DNA of 64,000 nucleotides, taken from contig CAYMLG010000019.1 of NCBI GenBank assembly GCA_964391195.1, positions 1 to 64,000 of the forward strand, written 5' to 3'. The DNA is from JAAYXE01 sp964391195 (lineage in GTDB: Bacteria; Chloroflexota; Anaerolineae; Anaerolineales; UBA4823). Shown here piece after piece: positions 26,065 through 34,392 of the stretch (positions within the stretch are counted from its first letter, which is position 1; each line of letters starts with the position of its first letter). The position numbers were made by a program, and so were the translations under genes. A model generated the notes under the pieces. The model saw nothing but the letters and a program-made list of their open reading frames with translations. It was not told where the DNA came from and made no database searches.

Positions 26065-27596
26065 GCTGATACCTCCTTGGGGAGCGGTTTCTCGAGGGGT
26101 TTGTGTTCTCGCTGCAGGTCGGGTTCCGGCTCCTCCCAGCCCGGGAGTTCGTGCCCGCTTTCGTTATTCCAGCGCCCGTTTTTCGACAGCAGGTCGGCCA
26201 GGCGCCAGATCATCAGGGCGGCCAGCGCCACCAACACCGCTCCCAGGCCGAGGTCGGCCAGCAGCATGACGGTGTCTACCAGGGGCTGCTGTTCCGCTTC
26301 GCTGACCAACAGGCGCTTCATCTCAAAGACCGTCACCGAGGCGAAAGCCAGGTCGGAAAACAGGATGACCGCCCAGCCGAATAGCTGGCGGACACGCCCT
26401 TTCAAACCGGCCAGGTCGGCGTAGTAGAGCAGGATGATGGTGGCGATGATCCCCGAAAGGATATGCCAGTGCCCGGTCAGCACGATGCGCTCCTCCCGCC
26501 AGGGCCAGACGCGGAAGATCTCATCCAGCTTGACTGCCATGAAAATGCCCACCCCGCTGACGGTGAAGTTCATGAACACCATCTGCCACAGGGTGCCGAA
26601 AGGCAGCGGGTCGTGCAGCAGCGCAGCCAGGCCCTGGAAGAAATTTCCTTTTTCAATGCCTCTCCGGTTCAACCCCTCGCGGATCAATTTTCGGAAACCG
26701 TAGATCACCAGGAACAAGGCCGCCAACATCACGAACACCGAGCCGACGTAGATGATGGTGTGGGCCCATTCCACAATCATGACCGACCAGGCGCCCAGGG
26801 ATAGCACAATCGTCCCGACGATCATCAGTGGCATGGCGATCTTGTGCAGCGGGCCTTTGAAATCGAGCCAGCGGCCAATGACCAGTGTCACGGCGACCCC
26901 GATCAAGGCCAGCATGATGTGCAGGTGGCCGATGATCGATTTTTGCAGCAGTGTCTTGTGGGGCTCGCGGATGGTGACTTCGGCCAGGAATGTCTCGAAG
27001 CCGTTGCCGAAATAAGCGCCGGCAAGCGCACCGAAGGCGGCCGAGCCGAGCGTCGCCACGGCCATGGTGAAGAACGCCGCCCGCTCCAGGTCGACGCCCC
27101 GCCAGTGCGCGTAATCCCGGTTCTGGTTCCGTGATTCGTTTCCGAAGGGCCATAGGGCTATGGCCAGCAGTACCCCGGCGAAGAAGACCAGAGTCTGCCC
27201 GGCGATGAACAGGCCGTGGAAAATCCATTCATGTCCGAAATAGCCGAAGATCAGCCCAAAGATCATGGTGGTCAAGTACCCGGTAGTAACTGTGGCGTTG
27301 ATCATCACCCTTTGGGAATCTTTCATTGCCACCACTGCGGTGATCATGTATGTCAGGATAGCCACCACAGCCAAGGCGATGCTGTGGTAGAGGGTGATGA
27401 TGCGCCCCTCGCGCTCGGCTTCCACCAGCTTCATTCCCAACAACCGCACAGTGATGTCCTTGATCCCCATCTCAGCCAGCGGCCCGGAGAGCGTTCCCCA
27501 GATGGCGGTCACTATGGCGATCATGGCGATCGCCACCAGCACCAGGCCGCGGGTCGAGCGGAACAAGTAGGCGAAACGGGTCCTGAAAGCTTGCAT
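26061..27596 (-). CDS. 12-TM histidine-rich membrane protein, heme-copper-oxidase-like, copy A
   Basis: 511 residues, about twelve hydrophobic helices. Histidines conserved with the paralogue at 62187-63743 include YHSIA in TM2, GHxW and FHG in TM3-4, GHLHIM (TM6), EWAHTIIY (TM8) and GHWH (TM10). A TM2 His plus a TM10 His-x-His is the low-spin/high-spin heme pattern of heme-copper oxidases, but the TM7 His-His of CuB is missing. It is the first gene of an operon with an FGE-like lipoprotein and heme O synthase. I infer a heme-binding, quinol- or cytochrome-linked protein; no named family recognised. ATG 27596 follows CAGGAGAG; 27683 would add 29 odd residues. Confidence 0.65.
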   Translation of the reverse strand: MQAFRTRFAYLFRSTRGLVLVAIAMIAIVTAIWGTLSGPLAEMGIKDITVRLLGMKLVEAEREGRIITLYHSIALAVVAILTYMITAVVAMKDSQRVMINATVTTGYLTTMIFGLIFGYFGHEWIFHGLFIAGQTLVFFAGVLLAIALWPFGNESRNQNRDYAHWRGVDLERAAFFTMAVATLGSAAFGALAGAYFGNGFETFLAEVTIREPHKTLLQKSIIGHLHIMLALIGVAVTLVIGRWLDFKGPLHKIAMPLMIVGTIVLSLGAWSVMIVEWAHTIIYVGSVFVMLAALFLVIYGFRKLIREGLNRRGIEKGNFFQGLAALLHDPLPFGTLWQMVFMNFTVSGVGIFMAVKLDEIFRVWPWREERIVLTGHWHILSGIIATIILLYYADLAGLKGRVRQLFGWAVILFSDLAFASVTVFEMKRLLVSEAEQQPLVDTVMLLADLGLGAVLVALAALMIWRLADLLSKNGRWNNESGHELPGWEEPEPDLQREHKPLEKPLPKEVSA

Positions 27597-27801
27597 GCGT
27601 ATCTCTCCTGGCAAAACTTTGTTAGGACTTGCGCAGAGGGTGAACGGTTGTATGGCTGTGCAGCACAGCCACACGGCCTTCACCCTGAACGGTGCAACTC
27701 CTATTTGTAGTGTATGGGCGCCGGAAGATCGTGATCCGGCCTGAATGGAGCATGCTGTTTAATCCTTTTGTGTACTTTATCACGAGCTTCCCGGTTCGTC
27801 A

Positions 27802-27815
27802 TTGACTTCTGTCAA
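27802..27815. promoter_or_regulatory. Crp/Fnr-type site TTGAC-TTCT-GTCAA
   Basis: Perfect five-base inverted half-sites with a four-base spacer, preceded by GTCA. It lies 206 bp before the HCO-like gene ATG. Same geometry as FNR boxes (TTGAT-N4-ATCAA), but with C/G inner bases. Confidence 0.65.
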
Positions 27816-27902
27816 AAGCCGGGGAATCCGTTGCGAGAATCTTAAGCTGAGCGATATAAATGTACAAAATTGGCTCTCTGCGCTGCTTCTCTTGCTCTCG
27901 CG

Positions 27903-27916
27903 TTGACGAAAGTCAA
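27903..27916. promoter_or_regulatory. Crp/Fnr-type site TTGAC-GAAA-GTCAA
   Basis: Perfect inverted half-sites 93 bp before the first octaheme cytochrome. Read on the minus strand it is GTCATTGACTTTCGTCAA, nearly the same extended sequence as the site at 27802, 101 bp away. Confidence 0.65.
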
Positions 27917-28008
27917 TGACTTAAACCCCAATCCGTGCTATCTTTCACAATAGGCCGGCTTCGGTCCGGTTTCCCTATCCACTTTCCAATTTTATGAAGG
28001 AGATGCAC

Positions 28009-29136
28009 ATGGAATTAAGGAATGCTCTCGACCCTCCCTCACCGGGGAAGAGCGACGCCAGGCCACGGAAGCTGCTCTTCTCGCTGGCGCTGCTCGTTTG
28101 TCTGGCGTTGGCAGTCCTGGCGTTGAGCGGTTGCGCAACGCAGGAGACACCAACTCCGGCGGCGCAGCCAACTCAGGTCCCGCCAACCCAGGTTCCGCCA
28201 ACCGAACCTCCGCCCCCTCCCCCGCCTACGGAAGTCCTACCGGCCGAGCCAATCGAGGAAGAGGTGGTTGAACCTGCTCCCGAGGCGCCAGGTGTTGCCA
28301 AAGACAGCCCGGAATACCAGTTCATACTGGCTTCCTGGAAAGAGAGCCCGCACGGCAATACGTACGATGAAGGGAAAGGCCCGAATACCTACTGCTCGCG
28401 CTGCCACTCGCCGCAGAACTGGGATCCGGCCGCTACCACCGGGCCTGCGCCGAACTGCGTCACCTGCAAATTCCCTCAAGACGAAACGATTCGCATGGCG
28501 ACGACCATGGATTTTGTCCCTGAGGAAGACTGGGTGGGAATCCAGTGCGAGACCTGCCACCGCACCGAGGGTGAGATCGTTTACGCCGAAATCGCCTGGT
28601 TGAACCCGCTCACGATGGAGCATGAATCGGTGGCGACGCCCAACGAGCTATGCGCCAAGTGCCACGCCGATACCAAAGGTGTTTCCGCCAGCGGTGGGCG
28701 CGGTGTGGAGCATGGGATTATCCTAGGCGGCAGCGCCCACTTGAACTGGGGTGGCGCCTTGCCCCAGGAGAAGCGCCCTGACTACTGCTCGGACTGCCAC
28801 GATCCTCACACCTTGCAGCCCAAGCAGTGCCTTGACTGCCACGAAGAGGACCTGGACCCCGAAACGCACATGAAGGGCCAGAGTGAGGCTCACGCCAATG
28901 TGACCTGCATGGCCTGCCATGACGCTTCCGGGTTGGATGTGGCTCCCTTCCCTGATCCCGATAGCGAGTGGACCACTGTCCTGTCGAGTGTCAGCCGCAG
29001 CGGCGAAACGACGTTGGAATACATGCATTCCCACAGTATCCAATGGCTGGTGGATTGCAGCCGGTGCCATTTCGAAGGCAACCCCTGGGAGCTGAGTGTA
29101 CTGGATGCAGACGGCCTGCCCGTTGAAGGTGAGTAA
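28009..29136 (+). CDS. Octaheme c-type cytochrome lipoprotein with one CXXCK site, first of tandem pair
   Basis: 375 residues. A signal peptide with lipobox ALSGC is followed by a proline-rich spacer and eight heme-binding motifs in order CSRCH, CVTCK, CETCH, CAKCH, CSDCH, CLDCH, CMACH, CSRCH. Seven are standard; the second is CXXCK, which in cytochrome c nitrite reductases marks a lysine-ligated catalytic heme. The C-terminus carries FEGNPWEL. Extracytoplasmic, membrane-anchored electron transfer or reductase role, perhaps on nitrogen oxides or sulfur oxyanions. The ATG at 28009 has GAAGGAG six bases upstream. The next gene, a paralogue, begins in its stop codon. Confidence 0.85.
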   Translation: MELRNALDPPSPGKSDARPRKLLFSLALLVCLALAVLALSGCATQETPTPAAQPTQVPPTQVPPTEPPPPPPPTEVLPAEPIEEEVVEPAPEAPGVAKDSPEYQFILASWKESPHGNTYDEGKGPNTYCSRCHSPQNWDPAATTGPAPNCVTCKFPQDETIRMATTMDFVPEEDWVGIQCETCHRTEGEIVYAEIAWLNPLTMEHESVATPNELCAKCHADTKGVSASGGRGVEHGIILGGSAHLNWGGALPQEKRPDYCSDCHDPHTLQPKQCLDCHEEDLDPETHMKGQSEAHANVTCMACHDASGLDVAPFPDPDSEWTTVLSSVSRSGETTLEYMHSHSIQWLVDCSRCHFEGNPWELSVLDADGLPVEGE

Positions 29137-30176
29137 TGATGAATGGAGGTAGATCTTTGGGCGAGCAGCAAACGCCGGCCCTGACCTTCCCATCTACGCG
29201 AACGCCAAACAGCCGCCGCGCCCGTCTTCTCCTGGGATGGATCTTAAGCGCAGTTCTGATCCTGCTTCTGGCCGCATGTGGTACTCCGGCCGCACCGGAA
29301 AGCCCGGCCAATCCAACGGAAGCCCAGGCCCCGTCCGCGGCGGAGCCGGCGGGTGAGCCGGCAGCAGAGCCGGCGGCGGAAGAACCGGCCGGGCCGATGA
29401 CCTCCACCGGTGATATGACCCTCCCGGTCGTCAAACCGGAGGAGGATGCGGAAACAATCCGGGTGAAATGGCAGGAAAGCCCTCACGCCAGCACTTTCGT
29501 GCTGGATGAAGCCGGCAACAACTCTACTTGCGCTCGCTGTCATGCGCCGGCCAACTGGTTCCCTTCCATGGATGAAATGCCGGAGAGCTGCTATGCCTGC
29601 AAGTTCGAGGTAGATCCTCCTCCTCCGCTCATCAACGAAGCCGATTGGGAGCATGTGGCGTGTAAGGTCTGCCACCAGGTCAAGAAGGACGAAGTGCAGC
29701 CCGAGATCGCCTGGTTGGAAGTTCCCCCAATCGAAGAGTACAGCCAGGTAGAGACGCCTGAACAACTGTGCATGAAGTGCCATACACAAGTGGATGTCCC
29801 CGGACACGCCGGGATCGAGGTCGGAGGGGCGCATGCTGAGATGGCCTGTACCGACTGCCACGATGCGCACGGCACTGCTGCAAACTGCGCCGATACCGGC
29901 TGCCATGCAGAAGCGGCAGCAACCGGCAGCGGCATCCCCGGTCACGACGAGGACCACCAGATGGTTAGCTGCAGCGCCTGCCACGATGCAGGTAACCTCG
30001 AGGTCGGCCCGGACGCCTCAGGGACCTGGGTGACCTTCAATCCCCAGCCCGCCAATGAAGAAGCAGCCCAAGATGGGTTCACCTCGCACAACACGGTGAA
30101 AGAAGCCCCTTGCGAACGCTGCCACTTCTCAGGCAATCCCTGGGAGCTGAACCTGGTTGAGGAGAGCGAGCCCTGA
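29136..30176 (+). CDS. Octaheme c-type cytochrome lipoprotein with CXXCK and CX4CH sites, second of tandem pair
   Basis: 346 residues, lipobox LLLAAC then an alanine/glutamate/proline-rich spacer. Heme motifs in order: CARCH, CYACK, CKVCH, CMKCH, CTDCH, CADTGCH (CX4CH), CSACH, CERCH. The series matches the preceding gene motif for motif, including the CXXCK at position two and the terminal FSGNPWEL, so the two arose by duplication. The ATG overlaps the preceding stop by one base; a TTG at 29157 behind GGAGGT is an alternative start. The unusual CX4CH spacing is rare but known in some multiheme cytochromes. Confidence 0.83.
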   Translation: MMNGGRSLGEQQTPALTFPSTRTPNSRRARLLLGWILSAVLILLLAACGTPAAPESPANPTEAQAPSAAEPAGEPAAEPAAEEPAGPMTSTGDMTLPVVKPEEDAETIRVKWQESPHASTFVLDEAGNNSTCARCHAPANWFPSMDEMPESCYACKFEVDPPPPLINEADWEHVACKVCHQVKKDEVQPEIAWLEVPPIEEYSQVETPEQLCMKCHTQVDVPGHAGIEVGGAHAEMACTDCHDAHGTAANCADTGCHAEAAATGSGIPGHDEDHQMVSCSACHDAGNLEVGPDASGTWVTFNPQPANEEAAQDGFTSHNTVKEAPCERCHFSGNPWELNLVEESEP

Positions 30177-30254
30177 ACCCGCTTGGGCAGCGCTCAGCCG
30201 GGCGATCAGGGTGCAGCTCCCTGATCCGGGAGCGATAAGAAGTTGTCAGACATG

Positions 30255-30293
30255 GTTCGTGTGGGAGTAGGGCTTGCCCTCTCCCACACGAAC
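30255..30293. terminator. Hairpin after the octaheme cytochromes
   Basis: Arms GTTCGTGTGGGAG (30255-30267) and CTCCCACACGAAC (30281-30293) with an AGGG/CCCT extension in the loop. No U-tract follows, so it may be an attenuator or mRNA stabiliser rather than a full terminator. Confidence 0.5.
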
Positions 30294-30375
30294 AGCCGCA
30301 CTCAAGCCCTCCCCTCAACCATCTTCGGTGGCTGTTTGAACGCTCCGTTGTCAAGTATCAAACAGGAGACCTTTA

Positions 30376-31062
30376 ATGAAACCAACCGTACTTGGAAAAA
30401 TCTTGAGAACCGTCGCGGTCATCATGGTCGGTTTGACGGCGGCGATGAACACGCTCGGCGGTGTGGGCACTACCTGTGCAGCTTTTTTTACCAAAAAGTA
30501 CCCGCCCATGTGGGCCCTGCTTGATTACCAGTGGCTGTACCAGACCTTTGTTGTGGTAACCACCCTGATCGGCCTAGCCGGCGCCTGGACAACCTTCAAG
30601 CTGATACGCGGCGGCAAGACCGCCTACCGGAACGCGGTCATTGTCCTGGTGATCGGCGTTGTGGTCAACACCATCCACGTCATTGCCTCCATTTCTCTCC
30701 GGGGCAAAGCCACTCCGGGCGATGTGGTCCTTGGTCTGAATGTCATTACCCTGCTTTTCATGTTGTTCCTGAAACTGCCCAGGTTCCGCGATCAGGTGCC
30801 TTTCGAAGAAGAAGCTGGCAAGTCTGAGAGATCGGCTGCAGCCGGCCTGACTGCCATTGTCGCCGGCGTTCTTATCCTGACCTCGCGCTGGTGGGCCGGC
30901 CCGACCCATACCTTCCAGGGGGATAATTGGGTAGACTTGCTGATTGCCCCGCTCTACCTGGGCGGCGGTGTGCTCCTGATGGCCGGATTTGCGAAGCTGC
31001 TGCGCCTGGCAATGGAACTCTGGCAGCAGCAAACACAGGTTATCGACCGCAAGGTGACTTGA
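30376..31062 (+). CDS. Polytopic membrane protein, unknown
   Basis: 228 residues with six predicted helices (about 10-30, 55-75, 87-110, 117-135, 158-178, 187-210). No cofactor motif; a single CXX-less Cys. AGGAG lies before the ATG. It is on the same strand as the two octaheme cytochromes, 200 bp after them and beyond a hairpin, and may be their membrane partner (quinol dehydrogenase or channel), by context only. Confidence 0.6.
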   Translation: MKPTVLGKILRTVAVIMVGLTAAMNTLGGVGTTCAAFFTKKYPPMWALLDYQWLYQTFVVVTTLIGLAGAWTTFKLIRGGKTAYRNAVIVLVIGVVVNTIHVIASISLRGKATPGDVVLGLNVITLLFMLFLKLPRFRDQVPFEEEAGKSERSAAAGLTAIVAGVLILTSRWWAGPTHTFQGDNWVDLLIAPLYLGGGVLLMAGFAKLLRLAMELWQQQTQVIDRKVT

Positions 31063-31080
31063 CAGAAGATCGATCGAGGC

Positions 31081-31124
31081 AGTTTTGTGCTCTGGGAAGC
31101 TGGTTTTTCCCAGAGCACAAAACT
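31081..31124. terminator. Bidirectional hairpin between convergent genes
   Basis: 18-base arms (AGTTTTGTGCTCTGGGAA and complement) with loop GCTGGTTT. Between the membrane-protein gene and the convergent Crp/Fnr gene. Confidence 0.7.
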
Positions 31125-31138
31125 GGCCAGATACGAAA

Positions 31139-31163
31139 AACCCACCCGGGTTTCGGGTGGGTT
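31139..31163. terminator. Second hairpin, AACCCACCCG stem
   Basis: Ten-base arms AACCCACCCG and CGGGTGGGTT around GGTTT. On the minus strand it is followed by a TTTTT run (AAAAA before it on +), so it fits an intrinsic terminator for the minus-strand Crp/Fnr gene, while the preceding hairpin serves the + strand. Confidence 0.65.
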
Positions 31164-31187
31164 AAGATCCGGGGGAGCGCAGCCAAT

Positions 31188-31886
31188 TCATTCTAAGCAG
31201 CCGCAGGTGATCTCCGCCAGGCGGGCCAGCTCGCCTGCATCCTTCACAGTAATGGATGTTCGCGTACAGTTAATCAAACCATTCTGCCGCAGTACGTGAA
31301 TCGCCCGGCACAAGGGCTCGGGGACGGTAGCCACGCGTGCGGCCAGCACCTGGTTCGTGTGTAGGCGGCGGTCGATTGTTTTTCGCCCCTGCTGGCTGAG
31401 GTCCAGAATGAGCTTCGCTGTCCGCCCGGTAACCGAGCGGAAGGCTACGTCCTCACAGAAGGAAAGCAGCAATCGATAGCGGCTTGCCAGTATTCGCAGC
31501 AAGCTCAACCCAACGACCGGGTAGCGGTCCATCAAACGGTGGAAATCCTCGGGCGAAAGCCGCCAGGTAATGCACGATCGTTCCGCAATGGCGGTCATCG
31601 GGTTGCTCCCGCGATCCAGTACAGCAACTTCGTTGAACATAATCACCGGCTCGATCACCCCGATAATCGATTCCTGTCCCTGGGGGCTGACTTTGCACAA
31701 ATGGACCCGTCCTCGAAACAGGACGAACAGGCCTGCACAGGCATCTCCTTCCGAGTAGATTACCTGGCCCGCAGAATAATGCCTGACGCTCCCAGCCGTA
31801 ACGATTTCTCGAAGGTCGGATGGCGATAATCCTTTGAAATGAGACACTTTGCCAATCCGCTGGACGAGCATGTCGACATCAAACAT
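31188..31886 (-). CDS. Crp/Fnr family transcriptional regulator 1
   Basis: 232 residues: cyclic-nucleotide-binding-type sensor domain (about 20-125) and a winged HTH with RRLHTNQVLAARVATVPEPL and recognition helix PEPLCRAI, keeping the Glu and Arg that contact DNA in Crp/Fnr. No N-terminal cysteine cluster, so not an Fe-S FNR; a heme- or ligand-sensing DNR/NnrR-like type is possible. Start 31886 is preceded by GGAAAGGA; an in-frame start at 32072 would add 62 unlike residues. A TTGAC-N4-GTCAA site lies 205 bp upstream, suggesting autoregulation or cross-control. Confidence 0.87.
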   Translation of the reverse strand: MFDVDMLVQRIGKVSHFKGLSPSDLREIVTAGSVRHYSAGQVIYSEGDACAGLFVLFRGRVHLCKVSPQGQESIIGVIEPVIMFNEVAVLDRGSNPMTAIAERSCITWRLSPEDFHRLMDRYPVVGLSLLRILASRYRLLLSFCEDVAFRSVTGRTAKLILDLSQQGRKTIDRRLHTNQVLAARVATVPEPLCRAIHVLRQNGLINCTRTSITVKDAGELARLAEITCGCLE

Positions 31887-32090
31887 TTCTATTCCTTTCC
31901 AGCAAACCAAAACAGCCCGTGAAGTACCATGCTCATGGGCCGGGTGTGAACGTATTTCTCCCTGGTCGTGTCGCGCAAGTGCACGAGGCTGACCTTCCTG
32001 ATTTCGGCGAATACGAGATGGTTTGGGTTGGATGTTCAGGAGACCTGATTTGCTCCATGGCCTGTATACCATAGAAATGACATTCTGTCA

Positions 32091-32104
32091 TTGACTTTTG
32101 TCAA
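32091..32104. promoter_or_regulatory. Crp/Fnr-type site TTGAC-TTTT-GTCAA
   Basis: Perfect inverted half-sites preceded by GTCA, identical in extended form to the two sites near 27.8 kb. It lies between the P450 stop and the start of Crp/Fnr 1, upstream of the latter. A second palindrome, AATGACATTCTGTCATT (32076-32092), abuts it. Confidence 0.6.
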
Positions 32105-32124
32105 GTTCTAAACGGTATTCGCCT

Positions 32125-33471
32125 TTACAGCCTGGGCCTCAAGGTCATTCTGATTCCCCCTTTTGGGCGAAGGGTTACCCGGGGTAAAGCCAACACCGGT
32201 TCATCCGATGGGCGGGATAATTTCCAGCGCTGCCCCAGGGTGGCCAGCACCATCACGCCCTCCTGCCAGGCGAACGGTTCGCCGATGCACACCCGTGGAC
32301 CGGCGCTAAAGGGCAAATAAGCATATTTGTGGCGGCCTGCCTGCGCTTCCGGGGCCCATCGCAGGGGATCGAAGCGCTCCGGGTTGGGGTAATACCGGGG
32401 ATCGTGGTGGACGAGATACGGGCTGATGATCAACGACGCTCCGGCAGGAATTACATAGCTCCGGATCGGGTAGTCCTGGAGCGCTTGCCTCCCAAGCATA
32501 TAAACCGGGGGGTACAGGCGCAGGGCCTCGGTGAACACCATGCGCGTATAGACCAGGTTGGGTAGATCTTCTACGGCCGGCGGCCGGCCCTGGAGAACGC
32601 AATCCAGCTCTTCATGTAGAGCGGTTTCCGCCTCGGGGTGCCGGGAGAGCAGATACCATGTCCAGGCTAAGGCGGTCGCTGTGGTCTCGTGGCCGGCCAG
32701 GAGAATCGTCAATGCCTCATCTCGTACCTGGGCATCTGTCATCCGGCTGCCCTCTTCTTGAGCATCGATCAGCGCAGACAGCAGGTCATCCGCTCTGTTC
32801 CCGCTCTCTCGCCGCTTACGGATTAACCGGAAGATGGCTTCATCCAACCGCTTCCGGCCGCGGCGGAACCGCCGGTCGCCAACCCAGGGCAGCCTGCTCA
32901 AGAGCAGCGAAACCGGCGAGGTGGCCTGGTGGAACAGGGTCATGGCGTCATCCACCGCCTGGCTGATCTCGCCCGCCTGATCTTCCAGGTCTGTGCTGAA
33001 CAATGCCCGGCTGACCACCCTCAAGGTCAGCTCGACCATCTCGCGGAACACATCGATCTCTCCGCCGGACCGCCAGCGGCTGCTCACTTTTGAGGTTTCA
33101 TCCGCCATCACCTGGGCATAGGAGGCGATCCGCCGCCGGTGAAAGGCGGGCTGCATCATCCGCCGCTGGCGCAGGTGGAACTCCCCTTCGCTGGAGAGCA
33201 GGCCCTCCCCCAAAACCCGCTTGATGGTCTGGAAGCCGGGGTTTTTCACGAAGTTACCGGCATGGGTCACCAGGATTCTTTCGATCTCGTCCGGATGGCT
33301 GACCAGGTAAACATCTCGCTTCCGGATCTTAAAATGGGCCAGGTCTCCATACTGCGCGGAGACCTGAATGAGGAACTGGAGAGGATCGCGGGCGAAGTTG
33401 AATAAATGCCCCAGCGGAGAGCTGGTCGCTGGGCCGGGAGGGAAAGTTTGCTCGCTCGGAAAATCTGCCAT
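32125..33471 (-). CDS. Cytochrome P450
   Basis: 448 residues, soluble bacterial P450. Oxygen-binding I-helix AGHETTA (near 257), ExxR motif in FTEALRLYPP, and heme-cysteine loop FSAGPRVCIGEPFAW (Cys near 393) are all intact. The sequence resembles the CYP102/4-like fatty-acid or alkane hydroxylase side, but substrate is not decided. No ferredoxin or reductase gene is next to it. Start at 33471 with GAGG upstream; the 32 extra residues from 33567 look unlike a P450 N-terminus. A P450 in an anaerobic-respiration island implies facultative oxygen use. Confidence 0.93.
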   Translation of the reverse strand: MADFPSEQTFPPGPATSSPLGHLFNFARDPLQFLIQVSAQYGDLAHFKIRKRDVYLVSHPDEIERILVTHAGNFVKNPGFQTIKRVLGEGLLSSEGEFHLRQRRMMQPAFHRRRIASYAQVMADETSKVSSRWRSGGEIDVFREMVELTLRVVSRALFSTDLEDQAGEISQAVDDAMTLFHQATSPVSLLLSRLPWVGDRRFRRGRKRLDEAIFRLIRKRRESGNRADDLLSALIDAQEEGSRMTDAQVRDEALTILLAGHETTATALAWTWYLLSRHPEAETALHEELDCVLQGRPPAVEDLPNLVYTRMVFTEALRLYPPVYMLGRQALQDYPIRSYVIPAGASLIISPYLVHHDPRYYPNPERFDPLRWAPEAQAGRHKYAYLPFSAGPRVCIGEPFAWQEGVMVLATLGQRWKLSRPSDEPVLALPRVTLRPKGGIRMTLRPRL

Positions 33472-33681
33472 AGCCTCGGATTGTATTTGCCGCCGGCTGA
33501 TGAAGGCTTGAAGGCTAACAAAATAAACCGGTAACTTATCATGAAGGTAGGACCGGATGACGGTCACCTGAGATCATATACCCACTGCTGTACTGTACAC
33601 GCCCCACACGGCCACAAATCCCCTGATTCAGGTAGAGGCGGGTCATTGATTCTAGCACAGTTGGCTTACCCTAAACGGCGC

Positions 33682-34177
33682 CTGACAGGCCAGCCCGCCC
33701 GGGTCGTCCAACCAGACCCGCCCCCAAGCATGCGCTAAACATGCCGCGCATGTCATGCCACGCCATCCACCCCTCCCGGCACCGGCCAGCCCCTCAAGCC
33801 TGGAATCCGGAGCGTCGCTTCGTGTAGCCCGGCGCCAGGGGAAGGGTTTCACCCCCAAGCTGGGTGATGCCTACAGCCTGCGAGGTGTGTCCGCACGCCA
33901 ACGCCGCCCGACCCTTCCCTGTGCAGGAGTGGGCCCGCCTTCCGTTTTCGTGGATTCGTGGTCGCGCAGCATGCGCTGAGCATGCCGTTCAGCCATTCGT
34001 AGACGGTTTCTCCCCGGCGCATGGGCACGGCTGCACCGTAAACCACTCAAAACCGTGAACCCTCCCGCCATGCCCCTACAAGCACGGGAGGATCGGATGG
34101 TAGCCGGGGTGGTTGACCGATTGTGCGAGGTGGGCGGGTCTGGGTTGGCGGTCCGGCGGGGTTGGCCTGGCGGTCAT
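33682..34177. repeat. Element bounded by imperfect ~42-bp inverted repeats
   Basis: Left arm contains CCAACCAGACCCGCCC (33708-33723); right arm contains GGGCGGGTCTGGGTTGG (34132-34148), complementary but for one extra base. Pairing continues outward through AGGCCAGCCCGCC and its complement. Could be a decayed MITE, or one large RNA stem; no target duplication is obvious. Confidence 0.35.
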
Positions 34178-34324
34178 GCTCATCAGTTTGGGGTCTCGTG
34201 CTTGACTCAATGACCCGCCCTACGAGAGGTTGGGGAACGGGGCTGGCTGCGGCGGTAAAAAACCATTCCCGATTACGGGTTTATTTTATAAATTTTCATT
34301 CGCCGCCGGCTGTAGATGCCGGCT

Positions 34325-34362
34325 GCCAGGGCCGGGGAGCGATCTCGACCCCCGGCCCTGGC
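34325..34362. terminator. 13-bp GC hairpin after the minus-strand membrane gene
   Basis: GCCAGGGCCGGGG (34325-34337) pairs perfectly with CCCCGGCCCTGGC (34350-34362). It lies 31 bp beyond the stop of the membrane protein gene; no U-tract follows on either strand. Confidence 0.5.
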
Positions 34363-34392
34363 ATTTACCGGCCGTTGACGACACCACTTCGC

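Larger units (their letters stand above)
27597..28008. promoter_or_regulatory. Divergent promoter region between HCO-like operon and octaheme cytochromes
   Basis: 412 bp without a gene. It contains two near-identical Crp/Fnr-type palindromes (27802-27815 and 27903-27916), each likely serving one direction, and AT-rich stretches. No other structure was seen. Confidence 0.6.
33472..34392. other. 921-bp region without a convincing protein gene
   Basis: Short frames on both strands here have arginine/proline/histidine-rich translations typical of noncoding GC-rich DNA. The region holds an inverted-repeat-bounded element (33682-34177), direct hairpin repeats AGCATGCGCTRARCATGCC at 33727-33745 and 33968-33986, and a long GC hairpin at 34325-34362. 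It is the longest gene-free stretch of the window. No match to RNase P, tmRNA, 6S or SRP RNA landmarks was seen. Confidence 0.5.

Noticed and set aside
26061..27596. Calling the HCO-like protein a nitric oxide reductase (NorB) or CcoN
   Set aside because: The HH pair and other CuB/FeB ligands of those families are not visible, so a named assignment would go beyond the sequence.
33600..34380. RNase P RNA, tmRNA, 6S RNA or SRP RNA in the gene-free block
   Set aside because: None of the conserved cores of these RNAs was found when reading both strands.
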